Source: Encephalitozoon hellem ATCC 50504 (Eukaryota; Microsporidia; Unikaryonidae). Taken from it: a stretch of 64,000 bases of DNA. A model generated the notes under the pieces. That model had not been told where the DNA came from. It searched no databases and saw only the letters and a list, made by a program, of their open reading frames with translations. Of the stretch, positions 1 to 8,821 are shown one piece after another. The position numbers were made by a program, and so were the translations under genes. Location: the NCBI RefSeq assembly GCF_000277815.2, contig NC_018473.1:124001-188000 (forward strand), read 5' to 3'. Within the stretch, counting starts at the first letter, position 1; each line of letters opens with the position of its first letter.

Positions 1-89
1 TGTGTCTTTTATCATCTAGGTAGCCTCTCAATCCAATATGGAGAAGGAATTGTTTACTGCATATAAACAACCAGATCAAAACAAACAAC

Positions 90-1901
90 ATGGCAAAGGC
101 ATTGCAGACCAAAATAAAAAGCTCGTACTCAGGCCAGGCATTTGAAATTGTACTTATAGCAGCTTTGTCCGCCCTTTTATTCAATAAGAAGGCACCTGCA
201 ACGAAAGACGAGGCAGAGTTCGTACGAAACTTCAGGTCTTATGCAGCCGGGAGATTTTATTTTTACAGAAGTCTTCCATTGCCGTCTTTGATATCCTATG
301 GGCTGTATAGAGCCTCAACACACATGAATATGCCCCTACTGTCCCTAGTGTTAGAAAGCCCCAGACTAGTCAGTCTCGTTCTCTTTATAATAACTATGGT
401 GCAAGTGTATTGGCTGGCCAGAGAGACGTACAACAGGATACTATCTTGGATGGTTGTGGCCGTTCACATAGTCGGACTACTGATCAACACTCAGATTGTG
501 TTTCTCACAAACGAGGTGTTTTCAATATTCTTCTTTGTGTGTGCGATTGCACAGCTAAAGAGGCGCCGCACTGTCTTCTCTGGGTTCTTGATGGGCCTTT
601 CAATGGCATCGAACTGGGCCTCCATATCGGTCCTGCCTCCTCTTATGGTATTCTATGGATTACATCTGTTTTCATTCGTTGTAAACCCTAAGAACAAGAT
701 AAGAAAAGCTGCTCTGAAGCTTATCAAGGGAGTTGCAGCCTTTATCCTTCTCCCTGTCTTTATATATGTCCTGTCGTTCTTTATACACTACTCAATACAG
801 CAGCAATACACAGACGATGCAGAGAAGTTTTCTATAGAGTTCCAGGCAACGTTGGTGGGAAGTGTCCAAGAGCCTGCCGACAAGTATCTTATGGACAGAA
901 GCATAGTTACCATCTTGAACCAGAAGCACCTTGCATATTTAAATATGAAAGACGGCACTCCCTCATGCTCGAATCAGAAGACTGAGGACTCCATGTGGGT
1001 GATAATTAAGGTTCATCCGAGTGATTCCGCGAAAAACATAGAAGAGGAGGGTAGATACATAGGCCATGGAGATCTTGTGAAGTTAGTGGAGTTTGGGAGT
1101 AACATGTGCCTGAGGGTTTCCAATGAAGACAGCGAGGATAAGTTCAGGAAGGTCCTTGGATTTTCTCAGCAGGACAACGAGGCCGACGAAGAAGACATAT
1201 GGCAGATAATTGGAGATGGGCCGATTATCAGCAGAAGGTCATTAATAAAGTTCAGGCATTATAAGACCGCAATGGACTTGTGTGTCAGGAGCCTTCAGAA
1301 ATCTGAGGAGGGCGAAACCAGAGGAGGCGATGCAGAAAAGGTCGTAGAGGGGTCTTTGTACAGTGATAACAAATCAAGACTATTCTACATAAGCGATAAT
1401 AAGAACCATGACTTCTTCAAGAAGAACTTCGAGGATGGAAGGCCTAAAGAAACAGTCCTGCACTTTCCTCAGAAAAGCTTTATCCATAAGATGATCGAGC
1501 ATCACAAGAGGCTTGCAAGAAGTCCCAAATGGAAGTGGAACCCGGTGAAGAGGCACAGTGTATTGAGCCTCCAGAACGGCGGGACCCACTTGATGAAGCA
1601 TGATGTGCTTTTCAATACCCTTGCAGCAATATCTTCATTCTTACTCCCTATAACACTTCTACTGAACCATATTTCTTGGGAAAAGTACGGAAAAGGCCTC
1701 ATGACCAGAAAAGAAGACTTCTTTGTATGCACAGTGCACCTGTGTGCAGTTCTCATGGGACTCATGATTGAGATCGGTCAGGGGCTTACAGAGATCCTGA
1801 GGGTGTGGATGATGCTGACGCTAGCATTCCTTCCGGGTATCAAACCAGCCCTCCTTCTTTTCTCCCTCTTCTTGTCTTCTTCGATAAAGGTTCTGAGATA
1901 A
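90..1901 (+). CDS. PMT: protein O-mannosyltransferase (PMT family), divergent
   Basis: 603 residues. Hydrophobic segments at about 18-35, 85-130, 145-190 and 210-230, then a hydrophilic lumenal part (about 255-500) with MIR-type beta-trefoil repeats (for example at IVTILNQKHLAYLN and YIGHGDLVKLVEFG), then C-terminal membrane segments. This is the layout of dolichyl-phosphate-mannose-protein O-mannosyltransferases, which load Ser/Thr of secretory proteins in the ER. The acidic DE of the first lumenal loop is present (KDEAEF, about 39-44), but the usual HPP motif that follows is replaced by LPLPSL. Family members are usually 730-900 residues, so this one is short. Start is the first ATG of the frame. 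Confidence 0.82.
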   Translation: MAKALQTKIKSSYSGQAFEIVLIAALSALLFNKKAPATKDEAEFVRNFRSYAAGRFYFYRSLPLPSLISYGLYRASTHMNMPLLSLVLESPRLVSLVLFIITMVQVYWLARETYNRILSWMVVAVHIVGLLINTQIVFLTNEVFSIFFFVCAIAQLKRRRTVFSGFLMGLSMASNWASISVLPPLMVFYGLHLFSFVVNPKNKIRKAALKLIKGVAAFILLPVFIYVLSFFIHYSIQQQYTDDAEKFSIEFQATLVGSVQEPADKYLMDRSIVTILNQKHLAYLNMKDGTPSCSNQKTEDSMWVIIKVHPSDSAKNIEEEGRYIGHGDLVKLVEFGSNMCLRVSNEDSEDKFRKVLGFSQQDNEADEEDIWQIIGDGPIISRRSLIKFRHYKTAMDLCVRSLQKSEEGETRGGDAEKVVEGSLYSDNKSRLFYISDNKNHDFFKKNFEDGRPKETVLHFPQKSFIHKMIEHHKRLARSPKWKWNPVKRHSVLSLQNGGTHLMKHDVLFNTLAAISSFLLPITLLLNHISWEKYGKGLMTRKEDFFVCTVHLCAVLMGLMIEIGQGLTEILRVWMMLTLAFLPGIKPALLLFSLFLSSSIKVLR

Positions 1902-1947
1902 AGAGTGAAGATTAAAAAAGATATGTTGTTCTCATTTACAGGCTTTA

Positions 1948-2760
1948 CTATTTATGAATACAAAAAAGGCATTTTCTTCTATTCCAAGGGCTCTCAGGCT
2001 CCAAGCAGCTTTGTGAAATACAGATCTTCCCACTTGAGTGGTTTAGCATTTCAAGGGTCTTGGTCACCGCATCTCCATAGATCTCAAGGAACTCATTGCA
2101 GTGTAGTATGATGGGCCCCTTGTTTACCGCCATTCGGATATTTAAGGGTAGAAGCCCTACCTCCTTGTCCTTACCAGTCTTCTTCGGGCGTGTGTGCTTA
2201 AATTTAAAAGAAATGCGCTCGATCTCCCTATAAAACCCTATAGAGAAATCAAGCGCATTTCGAATATCTGTGAATATCAGAAAGAACGAATCTCCTTCGT
2301 TCATTACCTCCAGGCCCCCAAATGTATTGCACAGGCCTCTAGCAACCTCATCATGCACTTTAATGGTCCTATGCATTGCATCTGGAGAGCAGTTCCAGAG
2401 ACTTGTGCTGTCGACAATATCAGTTATAACCAGTGCAAGGTCCTCTTTCCCTAAAAGAAACTTTTTGTTGATTCTCTGGGGGACATACTTCTTGTAGCAA
2501 AGATTATCCATGAGCGCCTCTGTGCCTTTGTGTGAGGGACTTGCCTTCTTAGTCTCCCTTTGCTCCTCCTCCTCCTCATTCCTAGGAACTAGCATACACC
2601 TCATCCCATAAATTATCCCAACCTTAAAACCGCAGAAAACAGATGCAAATACCCATACTGGATTAAGGGCCATCTGTACTATGTACACTGCCATTTGTAT
2701 GTATACCTTAACAACATACCCAGTGAGCTGAAGCATAAGAATAATGCTATTACTCAACAT
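1948..2760 (-). CDS. membrane-anchored class III adenylate cyclase-like protein, probably degenerate
   Basis: 270 residues. One or two hydrophobic segments (about 5-55), an acidic linker (NEEEEEQ), then a class III nucleotide cyclase domain resembling fungal adenylate cyclases. Metal-binding aspartates are visible in ITDIVDST (D114) and in EGDSF (D157). In the stretch IYGDAVTKTLEML the catalytic Asn and Arg of the N-x3-R motif read Thr233 and Glu237, so cyclase activity is doubtful. No leucine-rich repeats or other fungal cyclase modules. The start ATG follows a CCCCC run directly. Confidence 0.7.
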   Translation of the reverse strand: MLSNSIILMLQLTGYVVKVYIQMAVYIVQMALNPVWVFASVFCGFKVGIIYGMRCMLVPRNEEEEEQRETKKASPSHKGTEALMDNLCYKKYVPQRINKKFLLGKEDLALVITDIVDSTSLWNCSPDAMHRTIKVHDEVARGLCNTFGGLEVMNEGDSFFLIFTDIRNALDFSIGFYREIERISFKFKHTRPKKTGKDKEVGLLPLNIRMAVNKGPIILHCNEFLEIYGDAVTKTLEMLNHSSGKICISQSCLEPESPWNRRKCLFCIHK

Positions 2761-2982
2761 GGGGGCTCCTTGGATTCATTTGCTTTTATTTTGTCGTTTT
2801 GACAGATAATTCTGGCTCAATTATAATTTGGGAAATTAAAATTTAATCCTCCTCATTTTCCAAACTGGCCTGCGTTAAATTTGTAAATACTCTCAACGTT
2901 CTTAATTAGAAATAAATCCAATGTTTCCAAACAAGGAACCAGGTCCTAATGACATCAGCATCAAAGTGTGCCAGAGAAGGCT

Positions 2983-3879
2983 TCACTCCATGGCCTCACA
3001 CACAAACCCAGGCCGTGTCTTGCCATCCGTCACATACTCTTTCACTACCCCTATCGTGAATCCTACAGCCAACCCGTCTCCATCTGCTAGGACACCGCAT
3101 ATTTCCTCTTTGAGACAGTTACTATAAGAAATTACAAGTCTCCTGTCAAGAAACAGAATATTGTTTTTACAATCATTTACAACAATCATCTCATTCCATA
3201 TTGTGGAGCATTTGATGTTGTACAGAAGCTCCGTAAATAACACCTCTCTTGTTTCTAGGCTTAATACAAGAACCTTTTTGTTAAACAGAGATACCACCAG
3301 ATCCTTTTCTAGAACATTAATTGAGACTATAGCCTCCTTCAGAAATATCAGGCATGGCAGTTCATCCACCAGGACCTCATCAGCCTTTCCAAGCACGATG
3401 CCCATCACCTCAGGCTCTCCAATAGAAAACACCTTTCCATTTTCAAATGAGAGAAACAGTCCTTCTGCGGAGCTGGCCCCACATGTACATATCCCGTTGT
3501 TGGATGTAAGCCTGACCTTTCTAGCCTCGGCATTCCCCTTTCTGATTGAGATGACTGTAATCTCTTCATTTCCCACAATCAGAAGCCAATCCTTGTACGC
3601 AATGGAAGCGTCCAGCGGCCTCTTTGGCCCAATATGCTCGATCGTGTCTCCATCAAAGAGTTCAACACTATTCTTTGTTAGCAAGATCCAGTAGCCGTTG
3701 AGACACTTGACGTCTGTTATCTCACCTCTCACACTAACTTCCCTAATAGCCCTTCTTCTCATCCTGTCCCATTCAACAAGCTTGCTTCGAGTGGCGACAA
3801 GAAGAGTACCCGCTTTGAGCCCAAAGGCCTGGATACTGTCTGCATGCCGATATGTAAATGAATCCCGCTTCACACTCAT
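2983..3879 (-). CDS. beta-propeller (WD40-like) protein of unknown function
   Basis: 298 residues made of short repeated beta-strand-rich units (LLVATRSKLVEWD, WLLIVGNEEITVISI, LVVSLFNKKVLVLSL, MIVVNDCKNNILFLD) with about 40-residue spacing, as in WD40 propellers. Canonical GH and WD dipeptides are mostly lost, so family assignment is not possible. Charged N-terminus, no membrane segment. Lies between the cyclase-like and Nrap-like genes on the same strand. Confidence 0.55.
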   Translation of the reverse strand: MSVKRDSFTYRHADSIQAFGLKAGTLLVATRSKLVEWDRMRRRAIREVSVRGEITDVKCLNGYWILLTKNSVELFDGDTIEHIGPKRPLDASIAYKDWLLIVGNEEITVISIRKGNAEARKVRLTSNNGICTCGASSAEGLFLSFENGKVFSIGEPEVMGIVLGKADEVLVDELPCLIFLKEAIVSINVLEKDLVVSLFNKKVLVLSLETREVLFTELLYNIKCSTIWNEMIVVNDCKNNILFLDRRLVISYSNCLKEEICGVLADGDGLAVGFTIGVVKEYVTDGKTRPGFVCEAME

Positions 3880-3932
3880 CCATCGGGTGCCTTCAGAGGA
3901 AAATATATTAATACGGTTTTTATTTGAGCTTC

Positions 3933-5435
3933 CTAGAAATTTCTGAGGAAATATCTAAATCCTGTCCTCAGCAGCAGGAAATAAAGTAACTCCTCCGGGC
4001 TGTATTCTTCGTTAACCTTGACCATAAGAACAGAGTGTCTTGAAGAGTAGAAGAAGTATCCCTTGCTCTTCAGGCTGGGAAGAAGGAGCTCCTCAACAAG
4101 AGGCACCCCAAACAAAAACTCCTGCTTTGCCTTGTCTTTAACCTCACTAAAGCCTGGCCTTTCAGAAAGACTGAGGACAAAGTCGTAGTCTTTGAAAAAC
4201 GGCTGTAACAGCTTGTTAGTCTGCAGACGGAGGTTTCCATCAAAAAGCTCAATCTTCTGTGCCATAACAGCCTTCTTCAGCCCGTTCAGTCTCTGGATGA
4301 CCTTCGGCGGTGGAGTTCTCACAACTACCACATCATGCTGGTATACTACCTCAAACCTCTTGTTTTTGTTTTCTGTAATCTTCAGTGTCTCTAAATTGAA
4401 TGTTAGACCCTCCAGTTTGATTTTGTATCCTAGAAACTCGTTGAAAAACCTTCCAAACGAGCTTATTTCTTTCCCCACCATCAAGCATATCAGCTCTATA
4501 AGTCTGTCATCAAAGTATACAGGGAAATACCCGTGGCAATCCAGAAACGCCTTGACAAACCTCACGTTCTTCTTAAATATGTCGGACTCTTGACTAATAA
4601 TCTCAGATATTCGGGCATTGACCCTGAATTCTGCCTTTATGTCTCTTCTTATCATAATCTTAAACTTGAAGTACGAGCCTCTGTACTTCAAAAGGACATA
4701 ATCGTATCCAATGGCACTTCTATACTTGCTTCTCTTGTATATCAAGCAGTATAGGGCAGTCTTAGCACAGTTGAGGGCATCTTCATCCTCTGGCCAATTT
4801 GCATAGGATCCACAATGTAGATAACACTCATGGACATTCATCACCGACGTAGATATGTGCATTGCATCGCTATCGATTATTTGGACAGGAAGCCTCATCT
4901 TCTTAACATGCTCAAGAATCTCAATGTACTTCGATCTCTCATCTTCCGTAACCCTATACCCGAATATCACCTCGTTCCATTCAAAGTCACCAATTCCAAA
5001 TTCTTTTAACCCGTCAACCAGTAGGAAGTATGGAATCGCACACTCAGGACCGCCATGCCCTGCTATGGGCTCGTATCCCTTGTCACTGAGCCTTATCCCA
5101 ATAAAATGCTTACTTCCCGAGGTGCTGACATAAACATATCTGGCCCTTTCTCCATAAATCTTCGTAATCTTTTTCTTAAGCTCTCTGTCGCAATATAACG
5201 ACTCTCTGTCATTCAGCCCAGCCTCAATGTCGAACAGATACTCTCCGTTAAGAATGGATTTGTACATCTCGTCATCCTTCCCCAGGTGCATCAGAAACAC
5301 AGTATATACAGAACTCGGTGTCATAAACTCGTTTATCTTGTTCGACAATGCAAGCTCTTCAACTACAGAGCTCACATCCACTTTTATTTTATACTCCCTG
5401 AGCTTACCATTTATATACTCCTCAATCCTCTCCAT
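3933..5435 (-). CDS. Nrap/Utp22-like nucleolar RNA-associated protein (probable)
   Basis: 500 residues. The segment FIGIRLSDKGYEPIAGHGGPEC recalls the G-x-x-L...GP block of Nrap/Utp22, followed by a block (about 150-215) resembling its degenerate nucleotidyltransferase part and by helices like its PAP/OAS1-like domains (VRFVKAFLDCHGYFP, RLIELICLMVG). Utp22 belongs to the UtpC module of the small-subunit processome; yeast Utp22 is over 1200 residues, so this would be strongly reduced. The ATG at 5435 is preferred: the longer frame starts with GTG, and a CCC run lies between the two. The similarity is partial, so this is a moderate call. Confidence 0.5.
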   Translation of the reverse strand: MERIEEYINGKLREYKIKVDVSSVVEELALSNKINEFMTPSSVYTVFLMHLGKDDEMYKSILNGEYLFDIEAGLNDRESLYCDRELKKKITKIYGERARYVYVSTSGSKHFIGIRLSDKGYEPIAGHGGPECAIPYFLLVDGLKEFGIGDFEWNEVIFGYRVTEDERSKYIEILEHVKKMRLPVQIIDSDAMHISTSVMNVHECYLHCGSYANWPEDEDALNCAKTALYCLIYKRSKYRSAIGYDYVLLKYRGSYFKFKIMIRRDIKAEFRVNARISEIISQESDIFKKNVRFVKAFLDCHGYFPVYFDDRLIELICLMVGKEISSFGRFFNEFLGYKIKLEGLTFNLETLKITENKNKRFEVVYQHDVVVVRTPPPKVIQRLNGLKKAVMAQKIELFDGNLRLQTNKLLQPFFKDYDFVLSLSERPGFSEVKDKAKQEFLFGVPLVEELLLPSLKSKGYFFYSSRHSVLMVKVNEEYSPEELLYFLLLRTGFRYFLRNF

Positions 5436-5516
5436 AGCCGAATGGGTCAGCACAAAAGTAAATCTAAATCAAGGAGGCACCCAGCCCCGTTCTCTACAAG
5501 AAACAGAAAATAGTCT

Positions 5517-7115
5517 TTAATCATAGAAGTCAGAGATAACGTTATCAATCTTAAGAACCATGGTCACAAGCTGGGTTGCCATCTGGAGTTGCCTGATCTT
5601 GCTACTCAGAGCATCAAAAACCCCTAGTACCCTCATGTCCTTCTCCCCAGCCCCGAGACAATCAACCCCAAGATAAGAGTTCTTGCTCTCCATTTGTAGC
5701 CTACGAAGATCGGATGAGTACTCAACTGGATTGTATCCACTGTTTCTTGCAAGACAGAGCGGTATTTCCTCTAGAGCCCTTCCAAATCCAAGAATGGCTG
5801 CCCGCTCCTCACCAGAGTATTCCTCAGCCACCCTTTCCAGAGCAAGAGAGCATGACATCTCAGAAGACCCTCCTCCATAAACTATTCTGTCGTTTGTAAG
5901 GATGTTCCTTACAGCACAAAGGGCGTCTCGAACAGACCTCTTTGCCTCCTCAATCACTAAGTCGTTTGCCCCCCTCACAAGAATCGTAACAGCCCTGCTA
6001 CGCTCAGAATTCTCAACCACAATGATCTTGTCATTCTCCGTCCCAAGGCTTTCTTCTCTAATCTCTGCACTTCCAACATCAGATTTCTCTAAGTCCTCGA
6101 ACCGAGCTATTATCGATCCTCCAGTGTGGACTGCCAGAAGCTCGAGCTCATGCCCTCCAACCCATCTCACAGCAGGAAGGTCATTTTCCATCAGAAGAGA
6201 GTTGGCCTCATCGTCAAAGCCCCACTGGCACATCACAACATTAGCACCACTCCTCTTAACACTTTCTATCATCTCTACAAACTTTCTTTTCTCGTACTCC
6301 TCCAATTCCTTATACTCCTTAGGGTTGGAAATCACAAGGCTGTGCTTAGTCTTCAGCTTTGGAGGCTCAAAGGGACAGCTTAAAAGCGCTATCCTTCCAT
6401 CCTTGACCTCCTTCTTCATCTGAGGATGGCTGAACTCCTTGTTAAGAACAACACCCTTGACAAGAGTGGTATCAGATATATCCCGCCCCACCTTGCTTTC
6501 AATATTGATCAGCTCAAAGTCGAGGTCCTTTCTCTCCATGTCTGCAACCATCAGGACTGCAGACGTGCATATCTCAGCAAACTTCTCCAGGGACTTGTAC
6601 ACTATCTTGCTCCCCAGGCTTGTCTTTGCTGCCTTCATCATCGTTTCCTTCAGATCAGAAATCTCCTCAGAAATCTCGGACAAGTGCTCAATCGTGTGCT
6701 CCAAGGCTAACTCAAAGCCTTCGGATATCTTTATCGGATGTACCCCCTGCCCAAGAAGAACCTGTGCCTGATCAAGAAGTGCAGAAGCAAGTACAACCAC
6801 ACTAGTCGTTCCATCTCCTATCTCCTCGTCCTGCGATTCACTTAGTTGCACTATTAGCCTTGAAATCGGATTCTCCGTCATCTCCATCTCCTTAAGTATG
6901 GTTGCCCCATCGTTGGTCACAACTATGTCATCGTCCTTGCTTTGAAGTATTTTGTCCATACCCGTAGGCCCTAGCGAGGTCGAAAGAAAGGTTGCTATGG
7001 ACTTAACAACCCCAATGTTTGCAAGAATGCATTGATTCCCCTTCGTTCTGCATGTCTTTTCCTCATCGGTTATTTGAAATGTCTGGCCTAGCTCATCAGT
7101 TAGAAGATCTGACAT
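5517..7115 (-). CDS. CCT5: T-complex chaperonin (CCT/TRiC) epsilon subunit
   Basis: 532 residues, full length for a group II chaperonin subunit that helps fold actin and tubulin in the cytosol. Visible signatures: TSLGPTGMDKIL and VTNDGATIL near the N-terminus, the ATPase motif GDGTTSVVVLA (about 97-107), and the subunit-typical stretch LSESQDEEIGDGTT. The epsilon call rests on N-terminal similarity to CCT5 (LIVQLSESQDEEIGDG, GVHPIKISEGFE). CCCC lies about 6 bases before the ATG. Confidence 0.93.
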   Translation of the reverse strand: MSDLLTDELGQTFQITDEEKTCRTKGNQCILANIGVVKSIATFLSTSLGPTGMDKILQSKDDDIVVTNDGATILKEMEMTENPISRLIVQLSESQDEEIGDGTTSVVVLASALLDQAQVLLGQGVHPIKISEGFELALEHTIEHLSEISEEISDLKETMMKAAKTSLGSKIVYKSLEKFAEICTSAVLMVADMERKDLDFELINIESKVGRDISDTTLVKGVVLNKEFSHPQMKKEVKDGRIALLSCPFEPPKLKTKHSLVISNPKEYKELEEYEKRKFVEMIESVKRSGANVVMCQWGFDDEANSLLMENDLPAVRWVGGHELELLAVHTGGSIIARFEDLEKSDVGSAEIREESLGTENDKIIVVENSERSRAVTILVRGANDLVIEEAKRSVRDALCAVRNILTNDRIVYGGGSSEMSCSLALERVAEEYSGEERAAILGFGRALEEIPLCLARNSGYNPVEYSSDLRRLQMESKNSYLGVDCLGAGEKDMRVLGVFDALSSKIRQLQMATQLVTMVLKIDNVISDFYD

Positions 7116-7171
7116 CGACTGGGGTAATTTTTTCCAGGGAACTTTTCCACTAAAACCTTAGACTTACTTTT

Positions 7172-7403
7172 CTAACACCACTTCGTGGGATCATTGATCT
7201 GTATTTCTGTCCTCAAATCTATTTTTTGTAGAGAGCCAGCCCTCCTGGGTTTTCCATATACATGCAAAATTCTCTTCTCCAACTCTGGCAATGCTACTTC
7301 TCCCATTGCGTGCAGCAAGGTGACAAGTTCTGACACTTCCTATAAGGTGAGGCATGGCTGTTCTGATTACTGCCAAAAGAAGATCCACAAGGACCCTCTT
7401 CAT
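7172..7403 (-). CDS. candidate small split gene (putative intron or frameshift)
   Basis: In the 400-bp gap between CCT5 and the next gene, two minus-strand frames join into a plausible 66-residue helical protein (MKRVLVDLLLA followed by EVSELVTLLHAMGEVALPEL and a basic tail ending TKWC) if 7340-7370 is removed. That segment starts GTAATC and ends TATAG and is 31 nt, the size of the real introns here, but it lacks the GTAAGT donor and CTAAY branch box those share. No CCC motif precedes the ATG. It may instead be a decayed, frameshifted gene or chance. Product not recognised. Confidence 0.25.
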
Positions 7404-7514
7404 CAATGCTTCAATCTCTGACTCTCAATTCACAAATCGTTTTGGAATATGTATTTCTACTCTCAAGATTCTTCTTGGAAATATTTTACTGAGGCCTTCT
7501 TCCCCACTCAAATC

Positions 7515-7985
7515 ATGGAGAGTTTGAGAAGCACCATAAAAGAGCAGCTTAGGAAGATAGAACACCAAATAGACAAGATAACCTTTCTCCACACAAATCC
7601 AACACAGGTCAAAGAGGTGAAGAAGGCGCTCAATACTTTGGACAATCCCCAAGAAGTTCTTAGACGATGCATTGCTAGAATGGACAAGCTGAACTTACAG
7701 ATAAACCCAATGAGACACGCCATGTCTAGTATTCCATCCATAGAAGAGCAGTTGAAGTATTTATATGAAAGAAGAAAAACATTCGACGAAAACAAGACCT
7801 ATGCTTTCCTCGTCAAAAACAAGGCTGATGTCATGCTTTCCAATAAAAAGGCTGCATTCAAGAGCAAAGGGAAGACATTAAGCTATGAGTTCAAAGAGAA
7901 GCTCACCGGATTTCTAACCAGGAGAGGTTGCATCTCATGGAGTGATGAGAAAATAGACGACTTCATCAGCTCAATGATGAAGTAA
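7515..7985 (+). CDS. small charged coiled-coil protein, unknown
   Basis: 156 residues from the ATG at 7515, which is chosen over the upstream ATG at 7449 because CCCC lies about 10 bases before it and the upstream extension looks non-coding. Helix-rich, Lys/Glu-rich, with a probable coiled coil at about 3-25 (LRSTIKEQLRKIEHQIDKI) and a basic C-terminal half. No membrane segment, no recognised domain. Confidence 0.6.
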   Translation: MESLRSTIKEQLRKIEHQIDKITFLHTNPTQVKEVKKALNTLDNPQEVLRRCIARMDKLNLQINPMRHAMSSIPSIEEQLKYLYERRKTFDENKTYAFLVKNKADVMLSNKKAAFKSKGKTLSYEFKEKLTGFLTRRGCISWSDEKIDDFISSMMK

Positions 7986-8017
7986 TTCCTTACATATAAA
8001 CTGCTTTAAGTCAAAGC

Positions 8018-8797
8018 CTATTTATTATCCTTCTTATTCTTTGTTTCAGCCATGTATTTAGATCTACACTGGATAGGATTCCTCGTCATCACATGGGTGC
8101 TTACGCCCCGCCAATCCCCTTCTCCATATATCCCTACCCCCTCAACAAGCCTCTCCTTCTCATCCTTAGTCCACTTTCCTTTTCGGACATTCTTATTGAG
8201 GAAATAAAATCTCATCGCACACTCCTTTCCAGTCCTTGTCCCAACTATCTTAGAAACATATCTCCATTTTGAAAGGCCATACTTCTCTACGCCTTGCTCT
8301 AGGAGCCTATCTTCCTCCACACTCCACATCTTGGGCACAGATGTAGTATTCAACCGAAGATGCTCAACAAACACTTTTAGTGGCCTGCATCCCATCTCCC
8401 TGGATATCTCAATCCAATCCTTTCCCTCGTCGTTCATTTCTTTAACCCTATCCATGTCATTTCGGCACAGCTTTCTATCAAAGTCCTCTACTTTGTTAAT
8501 CCATCTGTTGAAGCACTCATTCCTTGGAATGTTAAATCTTCTGGATATCTCCTTCCAGAAAGGATCGCCGAGGTCAAACCTCATGCAGTTCTTTGTTGCC
8601 TTCCGGAAACTCTCATCCAGCTTCACGTCCGCCTCAACAGACAAAGAAACAGACTCCTTTTTCTTCGGCTTGGCTGCAGTGCTTTTGTACGAACACTGCC
8701 TCTTTATGTCCCTCAGCCTCTTCAAGATCTTCTCTATCTCTATGTAGTCCATGTACAGCTTTTCAAGCCTCTTGCTCAGTGCCCCCTCTTCCAGCAT
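8018..8797 (-). CDS. Myb-repeat DNA-binding protein, SNAPC4-like
   Basis: 259 residues. Tandem SANT/Myb repeats in the second half: WSVEEDRLLEQGVEKYGLSK with W..V.K, then WTKDEKERLVEGVGIYGEGD with W..V..H. Two weaker repeats precede them (FWKEISRRFNIPRNECFNRW and DWIEISREMGCRPLKVFVEH), giving the four-repeat layout of the large SNAPc subunit that drives snRNA transcription. Bas1-type Myb factors are an alternative. A short coiled-coil N-terminus comes first. CCC precedes the ATG. Confidence 0.72.
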   Translation of the reverse strand: MLEEGALSKRLEKLYMDYIEIEKILKRLRDIKRQCSYKSTAAKPKKKESVSLSVEADVKLDESFRKATKNCMRFDLGDPFWKEISRRFNIPRNECFNRWINKVEDFDRKLCRNDMDRVKEMNDEGKDWIEISREMGCRPLKVFVEHLRLNTTSVPKMWSVEEDRLLEQGVEKYGLSKWRYVSKIVGTRTGKECAMRFYFLNKNVRKGKWTKDEKERLVEGVGIYGEGDWRGVSTHVMTRNPIQCRSKYMAETKNKKDNK

Positions 8798-8821
8798 TGG
8801 GTTGTGTTATCCACTCAATTT

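Noticed and set aside
5902..6423. 173-codon plus-strand frame opposite CCT5
   Set aside because: Antisense shadow of a highly conserved chaperonin gene; sequence is Ser/Thr/Phe-rich as expected from the complement, with no start motif.
7187..7195. GGGATCATT, considered as U3 snoRNA box A
   Set aside because: The following bases do not continue box A, and no box B, C or D of U3 is found nearby.
7191..7406. 71-codon minus-strand frame read without splicing
   Set aside because: Begins at TTG and its C-terminal half reads less protein-like than the alternative frame; replaced by the tentative split-gene entry.
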